Below, in pieces: positions 52,365-61,600 of a stretch of 64,000 nucleotides of DNA. The stretch comes from JAIBJN01 sp963784175 (GTDB lineage: Bacteria; Actinomycetota; Thermoleophilia; Gaiellales; Gaiellaceae): assembly GCA_963784175.1 (NCBI GenBank), contig CAWAQJ010000024.1, positions 1 through 64,000 of the forward strand, given 5' to 3'. A program made the position numbers and the translations under genes. Within the stretch, counting starts at the first letter, position 1; every line of letters begins with the position of its first letter. The notes beneath the pieces were generated by a model. The model saw only the letters and a list, made by a program, of their open reading frames with translations, was not told the DNA's origin and searched no databases.

Positions 52365-53345
52365 GTGCGGGTCCTTTCCGGAATCCAGCCGACGGGCGAG
52401 AAGCACCTCGGCAACTACGTGGGCGCCATCCGCCGCTGGGTGGCACAGCAGCACGAGGTCGACGCGTTCCACCCGATCGTCGACCTGCACGCGATCACGG
52501 TCCCGCAGGATCCCGAGGAGCTGCGCGAGTCGACCCTCGACCTCGCCGCGCTGCTCATCGCCGCCGGGCTCGACCCGGACGTCTGCACGCTCTTCCTCCA
52601 GAGCCACGTGCCGGAGCACCCGCGGCTCACGTGGGTGCTCGAGTGCATGACGCCCCACGGCGAGCTGCGCCGCATGCCGCAGTTCCGGGAGAAGTCGGCC
52701 GCGCAGGCGAGCTTCTCGGTCGGACTGATGACGTACCCCGTCCTCCAGGCGGCGGACATCCTGCTCTACGACGCCGACCTCGTTCCGGTCGGCGAGGACC
52801 AGCGGCAGCACCTCGAGCTCGCCCGCGACATCGCCCAGCGCTTCAACCAGCGCTTCGGGGAGACGTTCGTCGTCCCCGAGGGCACCTACGGCGAGATCGG
52901 CGCGAAGATCATGGACCTCCAGGACCCGACGAGCCGCATGTCCACGTCCCTCAGCGCAGACCTCGGCATCGTCAAGGTCCTCGACCCGCCCGACACGATC
53001 CGGCGAAAGCTGCGCTCGGCGGTCACCGATTCCGGGCGCGACGTCGTCCGTGCCGAGGACAAGCCCGGGATCTCGAACCTGATCGAGATCATGGCCGTCG
53101 CCACCGGCGAGTCGCCCGAGGCGATCGAGGGCCGCTACGACGGGGCCGGCTACGGGAAGTTCAAGGAGGAGGTCGGAGAGGCGGTCGTCGAGCTCCTCGA
53201 CCCCGTCCGCCTGCGCTACGCGGAGCTGCGCGGGGATCCGCAGCGCCTCCACGAGATCCTGGCGCAGGGCGCAGCGAAGGCGCACGGCATCGCCTCGGCG
53301 ACGCTCGCGCGCGTGCACGAGCGCGTCGGCTTCGTCCCGCCCTAG
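52365..53345 (+). CDS. trpS: tryptophanyl-tRNA synthetase
   Basis: 326 aa, GTG start. Class I synthetase: HIGH-type KHLGN at 13-17 after SGIQPTG, GEDQRQHLELARDIAQRFN, and the KMSKS-type loop as SRMSTS, a form common in actinobacterial TrpRS. Confidence 0.95.
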   Translation: MRVLSGIQPTGEKHLGNYVGAIRRWVAQQHEVDAFHPIVDLHAITVPQDPEELRESTLDLAALLIAAGLDPDVCTLFLQSHVPEHPRLTWVLECMTPHGELRRMPQFREKSAAQASFSVGLMTYPVLQAADILLYDADLVPVGEDQRQHLELARDIAQRFNQRFGETFVVPEGTYGEIGAKIMDLQDPTSRMSTSLSADLGIVKVLDPPDTIRRKLRSAVTDSGRDVVRAEDKPGISNLIEIMAVATGESPEAIEGRYDGAGYGKFKEEVGEAVVELLDPVRLRYAELRGDPQRLHEILAQGAAKAHGIASATLARVHERVGFVPP

Positions 53346-53475
53346 TTAGGAGGATTTGACGAAATAGTGACTGTGCCGCCGGGCCGCGCTGCTCGCCCCG
53401 AGGACTACGTCCTCAGTCGCGCCCGTAGCTTCATTCGCTACGAACGCTCCCTGCGTCCTTGCCTCGGAACGACCA
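53346..53475. repeat. structured intergenic element, possible dispersed repeat or small RNA
   Basis: The gap after trpS holds several local hairpins: GAGGAC-TAC-GTCCTC (53400-53414), CGTAGC-TTCATTC-GCTACG (53424-53442), and a longer-range pair CCGAGG (53398-53403) with CCTCGG (53462-53467) that would compete with the first. It starts with AGGAGGATTTGACGAAATAG, less GC-rich than anything around it. No protein, tRNA or known RNA family fits. 53476-53520 shows nothing further. Confidence 0.45.
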
Positions 53476-53520
53476 TCGCACCCCGGCGACGAGCACCATT
53501 CCGCCAACCCCTCCTAGCCC

Positions 53521-54144
53521 GTGTTCCTCGCGCCCGACGGGACGTACTCGGCCATGTACCCGACCGTGGTCCGCCGTTTCGGCGCGGGCGCGATCGACTG
53601 GTCTCTCTGCGCGGTGCTCTACCTGCTCGCGTCGATCGTGGGCGGGGTCTTCCAGGCCGTCGGGCTGACGAGCTGGGACTCGGGCGACCTCCGGGGAGTT
53701 CCCGGTGCGACGCTCCTCGCGATCTCCCAGCTCGTGGTCGCCGTGCCCATCGTCGCCTACTTCGCCGCGTACTGGCATGCCGGCTCGACCCTCGGGATGC
53801 GCGCCGTCGACATCGAGCTCGTCCGCGAGGAGACGGGCGCGCCGCCCGGTTGGGGTCGGGCCGTCGCCCGCGCGTGCGTCGCGTTCGTCCTCGCCCTGGC
53901 CGTGAACAACGTGTACCTCGTCTTCGGCGGCGATCCGCTCGCGGGCTACACGACGGCCCAGCAAGTCATCATCGTCGTCTCCTTCGTGCTCGTCGGGTTG
54001 CTGCTGGCCGCCAAGGCGACCATGTTCTTCGACGAGCGGCGGCGCTCGCTCCTCGACCGGGCGTTCGGGCTCGTCTACCTCGAGGAGCTCGTCTTCACCC
54101 GCCTCGACCAGGGGCCGTGGCCCTGGGCCCGGGGCGTGCGGTAG
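53521..54144 (+). CDS. RDD family integral membrane protein
   Basis: 207 aa, GTG start. RRFGAGAIDW carries the R..D of the RDD family at the first transmembrane segment; further segments near 60-80, 115-135 and 140-165. RDD proteins are small membrane proteins, some acting as Na+/H+ antiporters; function here is unknown. Its last 50 bases overlap convergent rluB. Confidence 0.8.
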   Translation: MFLAPDGTYSAMYPTVVRRFGAGAIDWSLCAVLYLLASIVGGVFQAVGLTSWDSGDLRGVPGATLLAISQLVVAVPIVAYFAAYWHAGSTLGMRAVDIELVREETGAPPGWGRAVARACVAFVLALAVNNVYLVFGGDPLAGYTTAQQVIIVVSFVLVGLLLAAKATMFFDERRRSLLDRAFGLVYLEELVFTRLDQGPWPWARGVR

Positions 54145-54823
54145 CAGCCCGGAGCGCCTCGACCTCGGCTGCCGTCAGGTCGCGCCACTCGCCCGGAGCG
54201 AGGTCGTCCACCCCGAGGCCTGCGTACTCGCGCCGGTGCAGGCGCCGGACCGGATGGCCGACCGCCTCGCACATCCGCTTCACCTGGCGATTGCGGCCCT
54301 CGTGCAGCGTGAGCTCGAGGCGCGACGGCCCGAGCCGGCGGACCTGGGCCGGCGCCGTCAGCCCGTCGTCGAGCTCGACGCCCTCGGCCAGGCGGCGCAG
54401 CGCCTCCTCGGCCGGTTCCCCCTCCACCTCGGCCTCGTAGACCTTGGCCACCTCGTAGCGGGGATGGGCGAGCCGGTGGGCGAGCGGGCCGTCGTTCGTG
54501 AGGACGAGCGCGCCGGTCGTGTCGACGTCGAGGCGGCCGACGGGGACGACCCGCAGCGCGTGGCCCACGAGGCCGACCACGGTCGGCCTGCCCTGGGGGT
54601 CGCGCGCCGTCGTGACGACGCCCGCCGGCTTGTGCAGGAGCAGGTGGGCGAGCGGCTCGGGCGCGAGCTCGGCGCCGTCCAGCTCGACCCTGTCGCCGGC
54701 CTCGACGAACGTCGCCAGGCCGGCGACCTCACCGTTGACCCGCACCCGGCCGGCGCGGATCAGCTCCTCGGAGCCGCGACGCGAGGCGACTCCTGCACGC
54801 GCGAGGTAGGCGTTCAGGCGCAC
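54095..54823 (-). CDS. rluB: RluB/RsuA-family rRNA pseudouridine synthase
   Basis: 242 aa, GTG start with GATAAT ending six bases upstream. N-terminal S4 RNA-binding domain (RLNAYLARAGVASRRGSEELI), catalytic motif VGRLDVDTTGALVLTNDG with the essential Asp, EGRNRQVKRM. Modifies 23S rRNA. Part of the scpA-scpB-rluB neighbourhood. Confidence 0.94.
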   Translation of the reverse strand: MRLNAYLARAGVASRRGSEELIRAGRVRVNGEVAGLATFVEAGDRVELDGAELAPEPLAHLLLHKPAGVVTTARDPQGRPTVVGLVGHALRVVPVGRLDVDTTGALVLTNDGPLAHRLAHPRYEVAKVYEAEVEGEPAEEALRRLAEGVELDDGLTAPAQVRRLGPSRLELTLHEGRNRQVKRMCEAVGHPVRRLHRREYAGLGVDDLAPGEWRDLTAAEVEALRAATARPGPRATAPGRGG

Positions 54824-54843
54824 CCCGCCATTATCGGCCTCGC

Positions 54844-55374
54844 CTAGTCACCGCCCGCGGCGTAGCGGACGACGAGCGCCGTCACGCGTCCCGCGCGCGT
54901 GCGCGCGAGGAGTCCCGGGTACGTCCCCGGCCCCGTGGCGTTGCGGCGGGTGACCAGCCACCAGCCTTCGCCTCCGAATCCGTCCGCTGCGTACCGCGCT
55001 CCCGGGTAGAGGGTGCGCAGCCGCGAGACCCGGTTGCCGATGGCGAGACCGTTCCCGGTCCGCCACTGCGCGCCCGTGATCGCCGCGTTGGAGAAGTGCC
55101 CCGTCGCGCGCCCGCAGGGGGGCTGCCCGCCGAGGTTGTAGAAGCCGATCCGCAGTCCAAGCCGAGCCCACGTCACCGAGCACGTCGCATCCGATGTCCG
55201 CACCGAGCGGCTGGGGACGCCGAAGGCGTTCCTGGCCCCGCCGAGGGTGCCGTCGGACTTGACGCGAAAGCTTCCGATCCGCTCGTCGCTGCGGACGACC
55301 GTGTCCGCGGCGGCGGGTGCGGGAAGCGCCGCGACGGCGGCGCCGATCAGGGCGAATGCGAGGGCAAGCCTCAT
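54844..55374 (-). CDS. secreted protein of unknown function
   Basis: 176 aa from ATG 55374, with strong ribosome site AAAGGAGA. Signal peptide MRLALAFALIGAAVAALPAPAAA cleaved after AxA near residue 23. The mature part has two cysteines that may form a disulfide (TCSVTW and PPCGR) and aromatic-rich strands. No family recognised. It lies between rluB and the divergent GYD gene. Confidence 0.75.
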   Translation of the reverse strand: MRLALAFALIGAAVAALPAPAAADTVVRSDERIGSFRVKSDGTLGGARNAFGVPSRSVRTSDATCSVTWARLGLRIGFYNLGGQPPCGRATGHFSNAAITGAQWRTGNGLAIGNRVSRLRTLYPGARYAADGFGGEGWWLVTRRNATGPGTYPGLLARTRAGRVTALVVRYAAGGD

Positions 55375-55448
55375 CGATCTCCTTTCGTCGCTGTCGTCGG
55401 TTTGGACGGCCCGCGCCGGGGATTCCTTCACGGCCGGCGGCGAGCGGT

Positions 55449-55454
55449 CATGAT
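55449..55454 (+). promoter_or_regulatory. -10-like CATGAT before GYD gene
   Basis: CATGAT ends six bases before GTG 55461, again the spacing of a leaderless start; no Shine-Dalgarno sequence is present. Confidence 0.35.
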
Positions 55455-55460
55455 CCCCGC

Positions 55461-55751
55461 GTGCCCGTCTACATCACCCTGATGAAGTTCACGTCGCAGG
55501 GGATGACCGGCATCCCGGCCTGGCGCGACCGCGTCGAGGAGGGGGCGCAGGCGATCGAGGCGCGGGGCGGGCGCCTGGTCGACGCCTACGTGACGCTGGG
55601 CCGCTACGACGTCGTCGAGATCTTCGAGGCGCCTGACGACGAGACCGCGTACCAGATCCTCATCGAACTCGGGAAGCACGGCCAGGTGACGACGGAGACC
55701 CTCCGCGGCTTCACGCGCGAGGAAGCCGAGCGGATCGTCAAGGGCAGCTAG
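55461..55751 (+). CDS. GYD domain protein
   Basis: 96 aa, GTG start. YITLMKFTSQGM, VTLGRYDVVEIFEAPDDETA and TLRGFTREEAERIV match the GYD family of small ferredoxin-like-fold proteins of unknown function. Its TAG stop overlaps the convergent scpB stop within one CTAG. Confidence 0.85.
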   Translation: MPVYITLMKFTSQGMTGIPAWRDRVEEGAQAIEARGGRLVDAYVTLGRYDVVEIFEAPDDETAYQILIELGKHGQVTTETLRGFTREEAERIVKGS

Positions 55752-56321
55752 GCGCCGCGGCGGGCGGCGACGTCCTCGAGGCGCGTGCGCAGCTCCTCGA
55801 CGTCGCCCGCGAGCTCGTCCAGCTCCGGGAGCGCCGACGGCGTCCTCGAGCCCGAAGACGCGCTCGAAGAGCGGCGTCGTCTCGTAGCGCACGGCGCCTC
55901 CCTCGGCCTCGCGGCCGGCCTCGGCGATCAGGCCGCGCTCGACGAGGCCGGCGACGGCCGAGTCGGCAGCGACGCCGCGGATGCGCGCGATCTCGGGCCG
56001 GCTCACCGGGCCGAGGTACGCGACGATGGAGAGAGTCTCCAGAGCCGCCTGCGTGAGCCCGCGCTGCACCGGGCGCTCGACCAGCCGGCCGCAGGCATCT
56101 GCGGCCTCGCGCGCAGCGCGATAGGCGTAGCCGCCGGCAACGTGCTCGAGCACGATGCCGCTGCGCCCCTCGCGGAAGCGGCTCGCGATGAGGCCGAGCG
56201 CCGTCTCGACCCGCTCTTCCTCCTCCTCGGTCGCGGCCGCCAGCTCGGCGACGGAGAGCGGCTTGGAGGCGATGACGAGCAGCGCCTCGATCGTGCCGCG
56301 CGAGGCGGTCGACGGGGTTCT
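55748..56321 (-). CDS. scpB: segregation and condensation protein ScpB, frameshifted near 55832, start unresolved
   Basis: About 190 aa. ScpB pairs with ScpA to bridge SMC heads. Two winged helices: IEALLVIASKPLSVAELAAAT and QAALETLSIVAYLGPVSRPEIARIRG. The frame follows scpA directly: scpA stop TAG (56322-56324), then codons leading in frame into TIEALL, with no ATG, GTG or TTG until GTG 56153, which is inside the domain. A second problem is a one-base frame break near 55832; repair gives LPELDELAGDVEELRTRLEDVAARRGA and a stop at 55748. Confidence 0.88.
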
Positions 56322-57050
56322 CTACGAGGCGGAGGCGTTCCATACCGTGATGGGCTCGAAGGGGCCTGCCTGGGCGATCTGCGCCTCCCCGCGCTTGCGC
56401 AGCTCGAGGAGGGCGAGGAAGGCGACGATCTGCTCGACGCGCGAGAGCCGGTCGACCTCGTTGTCGAAGGCGAAGCGGCCGCGCGCGCGGAGGAGCGTCC
56501 GGAAGCGGTCGAGGAACCGCGAAAGCGGTGGGTACGTGAGAACGAGGTGGCGAAGCGACGGCTCCGCCGGGACCGCCGCGAGCGAGCGGAGGGCGACCAC
56601 GAGCTGCGCCGGGTCCTGCTGCGCGATCGGGCGGGACGGCGTCGGCGCGAGCGGCGCAGCGCCCACGCGGAAGTAGCGGTCGGACTCGGCCTCCAGCCTC
56701 TCCTCGAGCCAGCCGGCGGCAGCGCGGAAGCGCCGGTAGGCGGCGAGGCGCTCGGCCAGCTCCTCGGCGGCTTCCTCGGGATCGAGGCCCTCCAGGTCGA
56801 GCTCCTCGTCGGGGAAGAGCCCGCGCGCCTTCAGCTCGAGGAGCGCCGCGGAGAGGACGAGGAACTCGCCGCATGCCTCGAGGTCGAGCTCATCCCGCTC
56901 GGCCAGGCGCTCGACGAAGGCGAGGACGATCTCCGCGATGTCGACGTCGCGCATCTCGAGCTCCTCGCGGAGCACGAGGGTCAGGAGGAGGTCGAATGGC
57001 CCTTCGAACGCGTCGAGGTCGAGGGGAAGCTCACGCACGGCCGTCGCCAT
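56322..57050 (-). CDS. scpA: segregation and condensation protein ScpA
   Basis: 242 aa from ATG 57050. Kleisin that joins the SMC head domains. N-terminal FEGPFDLLLTLVLREELEMRDVDIAEI contacts the SMC neck; C-terminal winged helix (RVEQIVAFLALLELRKRGEAQIAQ) contacts the SMC cap. Both are well conserved although the SMC of this genome is short. Lies 19 bases after lgt. Confidence 0.94.
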   Translation of the reverse strand: MATAVRELPLDLDAFEGPFDLLLTLVLREELEMRDVDIAEIVLAFVERLAERDELDLEACGEFLVLSAALLELKARGLFPDEELDLEGLDPEEAAEELAERLAAYRRFRAAAGWLEERLEAESDRYFRVGAAPLAPTPSRPIAQQDPAQLVVALRSLAAVPAEPSLRHLVLTYPPLSRFLDRFRTLLRARGRFAFDNEVDRLSRVEQIVAFLALLELRKRGEAQIAQAGPFEPITVWNASAS

Positions 57051-57069
57051 GGCCGCGATGCTAGTCGTG

Positions 57070-57978
57070 CTACCGGACGCGGCCCTTGGGGATCGCCATC
57101 GTCGGGCCTTCGGGCGGCGGAGGCGGCTCGCTGCTCTTCTTCGGCCTGCCACCTTCCACACGCCGCTGCGACCACACGAACGCGATCAGCGCGAGCACGA
57201 AGACGACGATCGAAACCCAGGCGTTCAGGCGCAGCCCGAGGAACTCGTGCGCCTCGTCGATCCGCAGCAGCTCCATCCCGAAGCGGCCCACGCAGTACCA
57301 GAGGACGTAGAGGCAGAAGAGCCCCGGGGCCCGGATGTTGAAGCGCCTGTCGATGAGGAGCAGGACGCCTACGCCCAGGAGACACCAGAGCGACTCGTAG
57401 AGGAACGTCGGGTGGAACGTCGGGAACAGCGAGAAATCGGCGGGACGGTTGACGAGGTCGATCTCGAGGCCCCACGGGAGGTCGGTCGGCTCGCCGAAGA
57501 GCTCCTGGTTGAAGTAGTTGCCCCAGCGGCCGATCGCCTGCGCCAGCAGAAGGCCCGGCGCGACGACGTCCATGAACATGAGCACGCTCTCGCCGGAGCG
57601 CTTGACCACCCAGGCCCCCACGAGCACGCCGCCTGCGATCCCGCCCCAGACGCCGAGGCCGCCCTCCCAGACCGCGAAGGGCTCCCACCACTCCTCGTCG
57701 ACCGTGCTCCAGCTCGTGACGACGTGGTAGATCCGGGCGCCGATGATGCCGCCGAGGACGCCCCACATCGCAACGCGGAACACGAGGTCGCCGCGCGGAT
57801 CGCTCCAGAACGCCCAGCGGCCCGTGTAACGGCGGCCGGTCAGCCAGGTCGCGGCGATGATGCCCAGGAGGAGCATCAGCCCGTAGGCATGCACCTGCAC
57901 GGGGCCGAGCTCGATCTCACCGCTCGACGGGCTCGGGATCGAGCTGATCAGTGTCCCCAGTGTCCCCAGCACTGCCAC
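57070..57978 (-). CDS. lgt: prolipoprotein diacylglyceryl transferase
   Basis: 302 aa, GTG start. Polytopic membrane enzyme adding diacylglycerol to lipobox cysteines. Signature GRWGNYFNQELFG, HAYGLMLLLG and HPTFLYESLW. A C-terminal cytoplasmic tail (KKSSEPPPPPEGP) is extra. It would process lipoproteins such as the DUF3352 product. Confidence 0.95.
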   Translation of the reverse strand: MAVLGTLGTLISSIPSPSSGEIELGPVQVHAYGLMLLLGIIAATWLTGRRYTGRWAFWSDPRGDLVFRVAMWGVLGGIIGARIYHVVTSWSTVDEEWWEPFAVWEGGLGVWGGIAGGVLVGAWVVKRSGESVLMFMDVVAPGLLLAQAIGRWGNYFNQELFGEPTDLPWGLEIDLVNRPADFSLFPTFHPTFLYESLWCLLGVGVLLLIDRRFNIRAPGLFCLYVLWYCVGRFGMELLRIDEAHEFLGLRLNAWVSIVVFVLALIAFVWSQRRVEGGRPKKSSEPPPPPEGPTMAIPKGRVR

Positions 57979-57986
57979 GGGGCGAG

Positions 57987-57992
57987 AGACTA
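57987..57992 (-). promoter_or_regulatory. -10 element TAGTCT for lgt
   Basis: TAGTCT on the minus strand ends eight bases before the lgt GTG. The same hexamer precedes dnaE at 62016-62021. Confidence 0.4.
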
Positions 57993-58049
57993 CCGGCTCA
58001 CCGAGCGGGATTCAGCAGCCAGCGGCCGCCAGTCCCGCGAAGGAGAGGG

Positions 58050-58253
58050 CTAGACCAGGATCCGGAGCGCGAGCTCGGGCGTGCAGCCCTGGCGAAGGAG
58101 GCTCGTGGCCAGATGCAGGTCGACGTGGTTCAGGTCGGCCAGCTCCTGCGCGTGCTCCGGCGTGTAGCCGGCACGCACGAGCTCATCGATCCGCCAAGCG
58201 CGCACCAGCTCCGCTTCGGGGTCAATTTGGATTTCGAGTTCAACCGCAGGCAT
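58050..58253 (-). CDS. small conserved protein of unknown function
   Basis: 67 aa, ATG with GGAAGGA a few bases upstream. Acidic-helical; two adjacent helix-hairpin-like stretches (GYTPEHAQELADLNHVDLHLA and LLRQGCTPELALRIL). It resembles short actinobacterial proteins without known function. Stands alone, 71 bases ahead of lgt. Confidence 0.65.
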   Translation of the reverse strand: MPAVELEIQIDPEAELVRAWRIDELVRAGYTPEHAQELADLNHVDLHLATSLLRQGCTPELALRILV

Positions 58254-58403
58254 TTCCTGTTCCTTCCGCTGATGTATCTCCTGCTTCGGTTGTAGCGAAT
58301 CCTTGGTTGTCCCCCGAGCGGGGGAATGGGGTCTCCTAACACACGCTTAATACGCGTTTCATACCGAGGGGAAGAATCCCAGGCAGGTGGCCGTCTACTA
58401 GGC
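58254..58403. promoter_or_regulatory. AT-richer divergent intergenic region
   Basis: 150 bases with clearly lower GC than the surroundings, between two outward-facing small genes. It holds a 5-bp hairpin CCCCC-GAGC-GGGGG (near 58310-58325) and AT-rich stretches around ACGCTTAATACGCG and TTTCATAC that could supply -10 elements for both directions. No single promoter can be assigned. Confidence 0.4.
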
Positions 58404-58622
58404 ATGAAACCTCGCCGCCACGACATGCTCGACTTCCATCCGGCCGGGCTCGTCGGCTCCCTTCTGGGCGGAGACCCGTACACGGTCTCCCCCGTCGACG
58501 CCGAGCCCGACACGACGGCTCCCGAGCCACGCGCTCTCGGCCGTCTCTCCGCGAAGCTGCGCCGCCGGCGCGAGCGCGCCGCCTCCTGGGCACGTGCCCA
58601 GAGCGGCCGCCTCCCCAGCTAG
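58404..58622 (+). CDS. possible small basic protein
   Basis: 72 aa from ATG 58404. Codon third positions are G or C almost throughout, as in real genes here. N-terminal MLDFHPAGLVGSLLGGDPYTV, C-terminal half highly basic (LRRRRERAASWARA). No homologue recognised. Its TAG overlaps the dnaE stop in a CTAG, a pattern seen at two other convergent pairs, which favours it being real. An ATG at 58326 in the same frame is less likely. Confidence 0.5.
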   Translation: MKPRRHDMLDFHPAGLVGSLLGGDPYTVSPVDAEPDTTAPEPRALGRLSAKLRRRRERAASWARAQSGRLPS

Positions 58623-61600
58623 CGGATCGCCGCTTCGCCGAGGAGCGCCTTCACCTCGGCGTAGAAGTCCGGCTCGGGCCGCACCCTGAACTGGGCGCCG
58701 AACGCGTAGGTCTGCGGGCCGACCGATGTCTCGAGCTCGAGCACGACCTCGGACTCGCCCGGGAAGCTGCGCACGACCTCGGCCAGCTCCCTGATCGTCC
58801 CGGCCGGTGCCTTGCGCGCGTCGAGCTTCAAGCGCACCTCGCCCTTGTCGGAGGAGGCCTCGAAGGGCGCGATCTCGAGCGCGATCAGCTTCGTCTCGCC
58901 CTCCTTGTGGTCGACGCGGCCCTTGATCACGAGGACACGGTCGGCCTCGAGCAGCTCGCGCGCGGCCGCGTAGACGGAGTTGAAGACGACCGTCTCGAGC
59001 GAGCCCGAGAGGTCGTCGAGGCGGAGAAAGACCATCGGGTCGCCCTTCTTCGTCGTCAGCTGCTTGATCGCGCTGACGATGCCCCCGACGGTGACCACCT
59101 CGCCGTCGCGGCGGCGCTCGACCTCGGACATGCGGCAGTCGGTCTTGCGCCGCAGCTGGTCGCGCACCGAGTCGAGCGGGTGCTCCGAGACGTAGAGGCC
59201 GAGGCTCTCCTTCTCGAGGGCGAGGAGCTCGCGCTTCTCGAACTCCTCTGTCGAGATCTGCCTGTGGTGCTGGCGGCGGTCCTGCTGCTCCTCCCCGTCG
59301 CCGAGGTCGAAGATCGAGCTCTGGCCCGCGAGGCGGTCGGCGATGAGGCGGCCGCCCGAGACGAGGGCGTCCTCGAGCACCTCGAGCATCCCCCTGCGCG
59401 TCGAGCCGGTCGAGTCGAGGGCGCCGCCCTTCACGAGGCTCTCGAGCGCGCGCTTGTTCACCTGACCCGGGTCGACGCGCTCGCAGAAGTCCCAGATCGA
59501 GGCGAACGGTCCGCCCGCCTCGCGCGCGGCGAGGATCGAGCGGACCGCGCTCTCCCCGACGTTCTTTACGGCGTTGAGCCCGAAGCGGATCCTGCCCTCG
59601 ACGACGCGGAAGTCCTCGACGGAGACGTTCACGTCGGGCGGCTCGACCTCGATGCCCATGTCGTCGCAGGCGGCGACGTAGAAGGGCACGCGGTCCTTCG
59701 TGCTCATCACCGAGGAGATCAGCGCGGCCATGTACTCGGCCGGCCAGTGCGCCCTGAGATAGGCGGTGCGGTAGGCGATCAGCCCGTAGCAGGCGGCGTG
59801 CGACTTGTTGAAGGAGTAGTCCTGCGCCTGCTCCATGTCCTTCCAGAGCTGGGTGGCGACCCCGGGCGTGACCCCGTTGGCCGCGCAGCCCTCCAGGAAC
59901 TTGTCCTTGAGGGACGCCATCAGCTTGTGGATCTTCTTGCCGATCGCCTTGCGCAGGTCGTCGGCCTCGGCGGGCGAGAAGCCGGCGAGCTGCTTGGCGA
60001 TCTCCATGTACTGCTCCTGGTAGATGCAGATGCCGTACGTCGGCTCGGTGATGGGCTTCAGACGGTCGTCGAGGAACGTCACCTGCTCGCCGCCGTGCTT
60101 GCGCTTCCCGTAGATGGGGATGTAGCCCATCGGCCCCGGGCGGTAGAGCGCGACGAGGGCGATCAGGTCCTCGAACTCGGTCGGCTTCACGATCTTGAGC
60201 GCGTCGCGCATGCCCGAGGACTCGAACTGGAAGACGCCCGTCGACTCCCCGCGCGCGAGCATCTCGTACGTCTTGGAGTCGTCGAGCGGGATCTTGGCGA
60301 TGTCGACGCCGCCGACGAGCTCGACGGCCTTGTCGATGACGTCGAGGTTCCGCAGGCCGAGGAAGTCCATCTTCAGGAGGCCGAGCGACTCCACGTCCTC
60401 CATCGCGAACTGCGTCACGACCTCCTGGTCGGCGCCCTTCTGCTGGAGCGGCAGGTACTCGGTCAGCGGCCGGTCGCCGATCACGACGCCGGCGGCGTGG
60501 ATCGAGTCCTGGCGGACGAGGCCCTCGAGCGGCTTCGCCAGGTCGACGATCTGGCGGACGATCTCGTCCGCGTCGTAGGCCTGCTTCAGCTCCGAGCCCG
60601 GCTTCATGCAGTCGTCGAGGTAGACCTTCGGGCCCTCGGGGATCAGCTTCGCGACCTTGTCGACGGTGCCGTACGGGATGTCGAGCACGCGGCCCGCGTC
60701 GCGCACCGCCGCGCGCGCCATCATCGTCCCGAAGGTGATGATCTGGGCCACCTGGTCGCGCCCGTACTTGTCGGAGACGTAGTTGATGACCCGGTCGCGC
60801 CCGAAGACGGAGAAGTCGATGTCGATGTCGGGCATCGACTTGCGGCCCGGGTTGAGGAAGCGCTCGAAGAGCAGGTCGTACTTGATCGGGTCGATGTCGG
60901 TGATCTCGAGCGAGTAGGCGACGATCGACCCGGCCGCGGAGCCGCGCCCCGGCCCGACGCCGATCCCGTTCGTCTTCGCGAAGCGGATGAAGTCCCAGAC
61001 GATCAGGAAGTAGTCCGCGAAGCCCATCTCGCGGATCGTCTTCAGCTCGAACTTGAGGCGGTCCTGGAGCTCCGGCGTCACCGTTCCGTACCGCTTTTGC
61101 AGGCCTTTTTCGCAGAGCTCGACGAGGTAGTCGAAGGCGTCGCGCCCGTCGGGCGTCGGGAAGTGCGGCAGGTGGATGACCCCGAGCTCGATCGCCACCG
61201 CGCAGCGCTCGGCGATCTCGAGCGTGCGCCGGACGGCCTCCGGGATAGTCCGCGAAGTCCTGGACCATCTCGGCCGGCGTCTTGAAGTAGAACTGGTCGG
61301 TGTCGAACTTCCAGTGGTTCGGGTTGGCGAGCGTGTCCCCGGACTGGATGCAGAGCAGCGCCTCGTGCGCGCGCGCGTCCTCATGGCGGAGGTAGTGGAC
61401 GTCGCCGGTGGCGACCAGCGGCAGCCCTGAGGACTTGGCGATCTCGGCGAGCGAGACGTTGATCCCCTTCTGCACCTCGAGCCCGGCGTCCTGGATCTCG
61501 AGGTAGACGGAGTCCTTCCCGAAGATGTCCGCGAGCCGCGTGACCTCCGCTTCGGCCTCAGGTCGGTTCCCGCTCTCGAGCGCCTTGCACACGCGGCCCG

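Noticed and set aside
52880..52960. Degenerate KMSKS (MSTS) in TrpRS as a sign of inactivity
   Set aside because: This variant is common in actinobacterial TrpRS and the remaining active-site motifs are normal.
58907..61285. 792-codon open frame on the plus strand opposite dnaE
   Set aside because: Antisense frames stay open by chance in DNA this GC-rich; composition is Asp/Arg/Leu/Ala-biased, no domain is seen, and dnaE is unquestionable.
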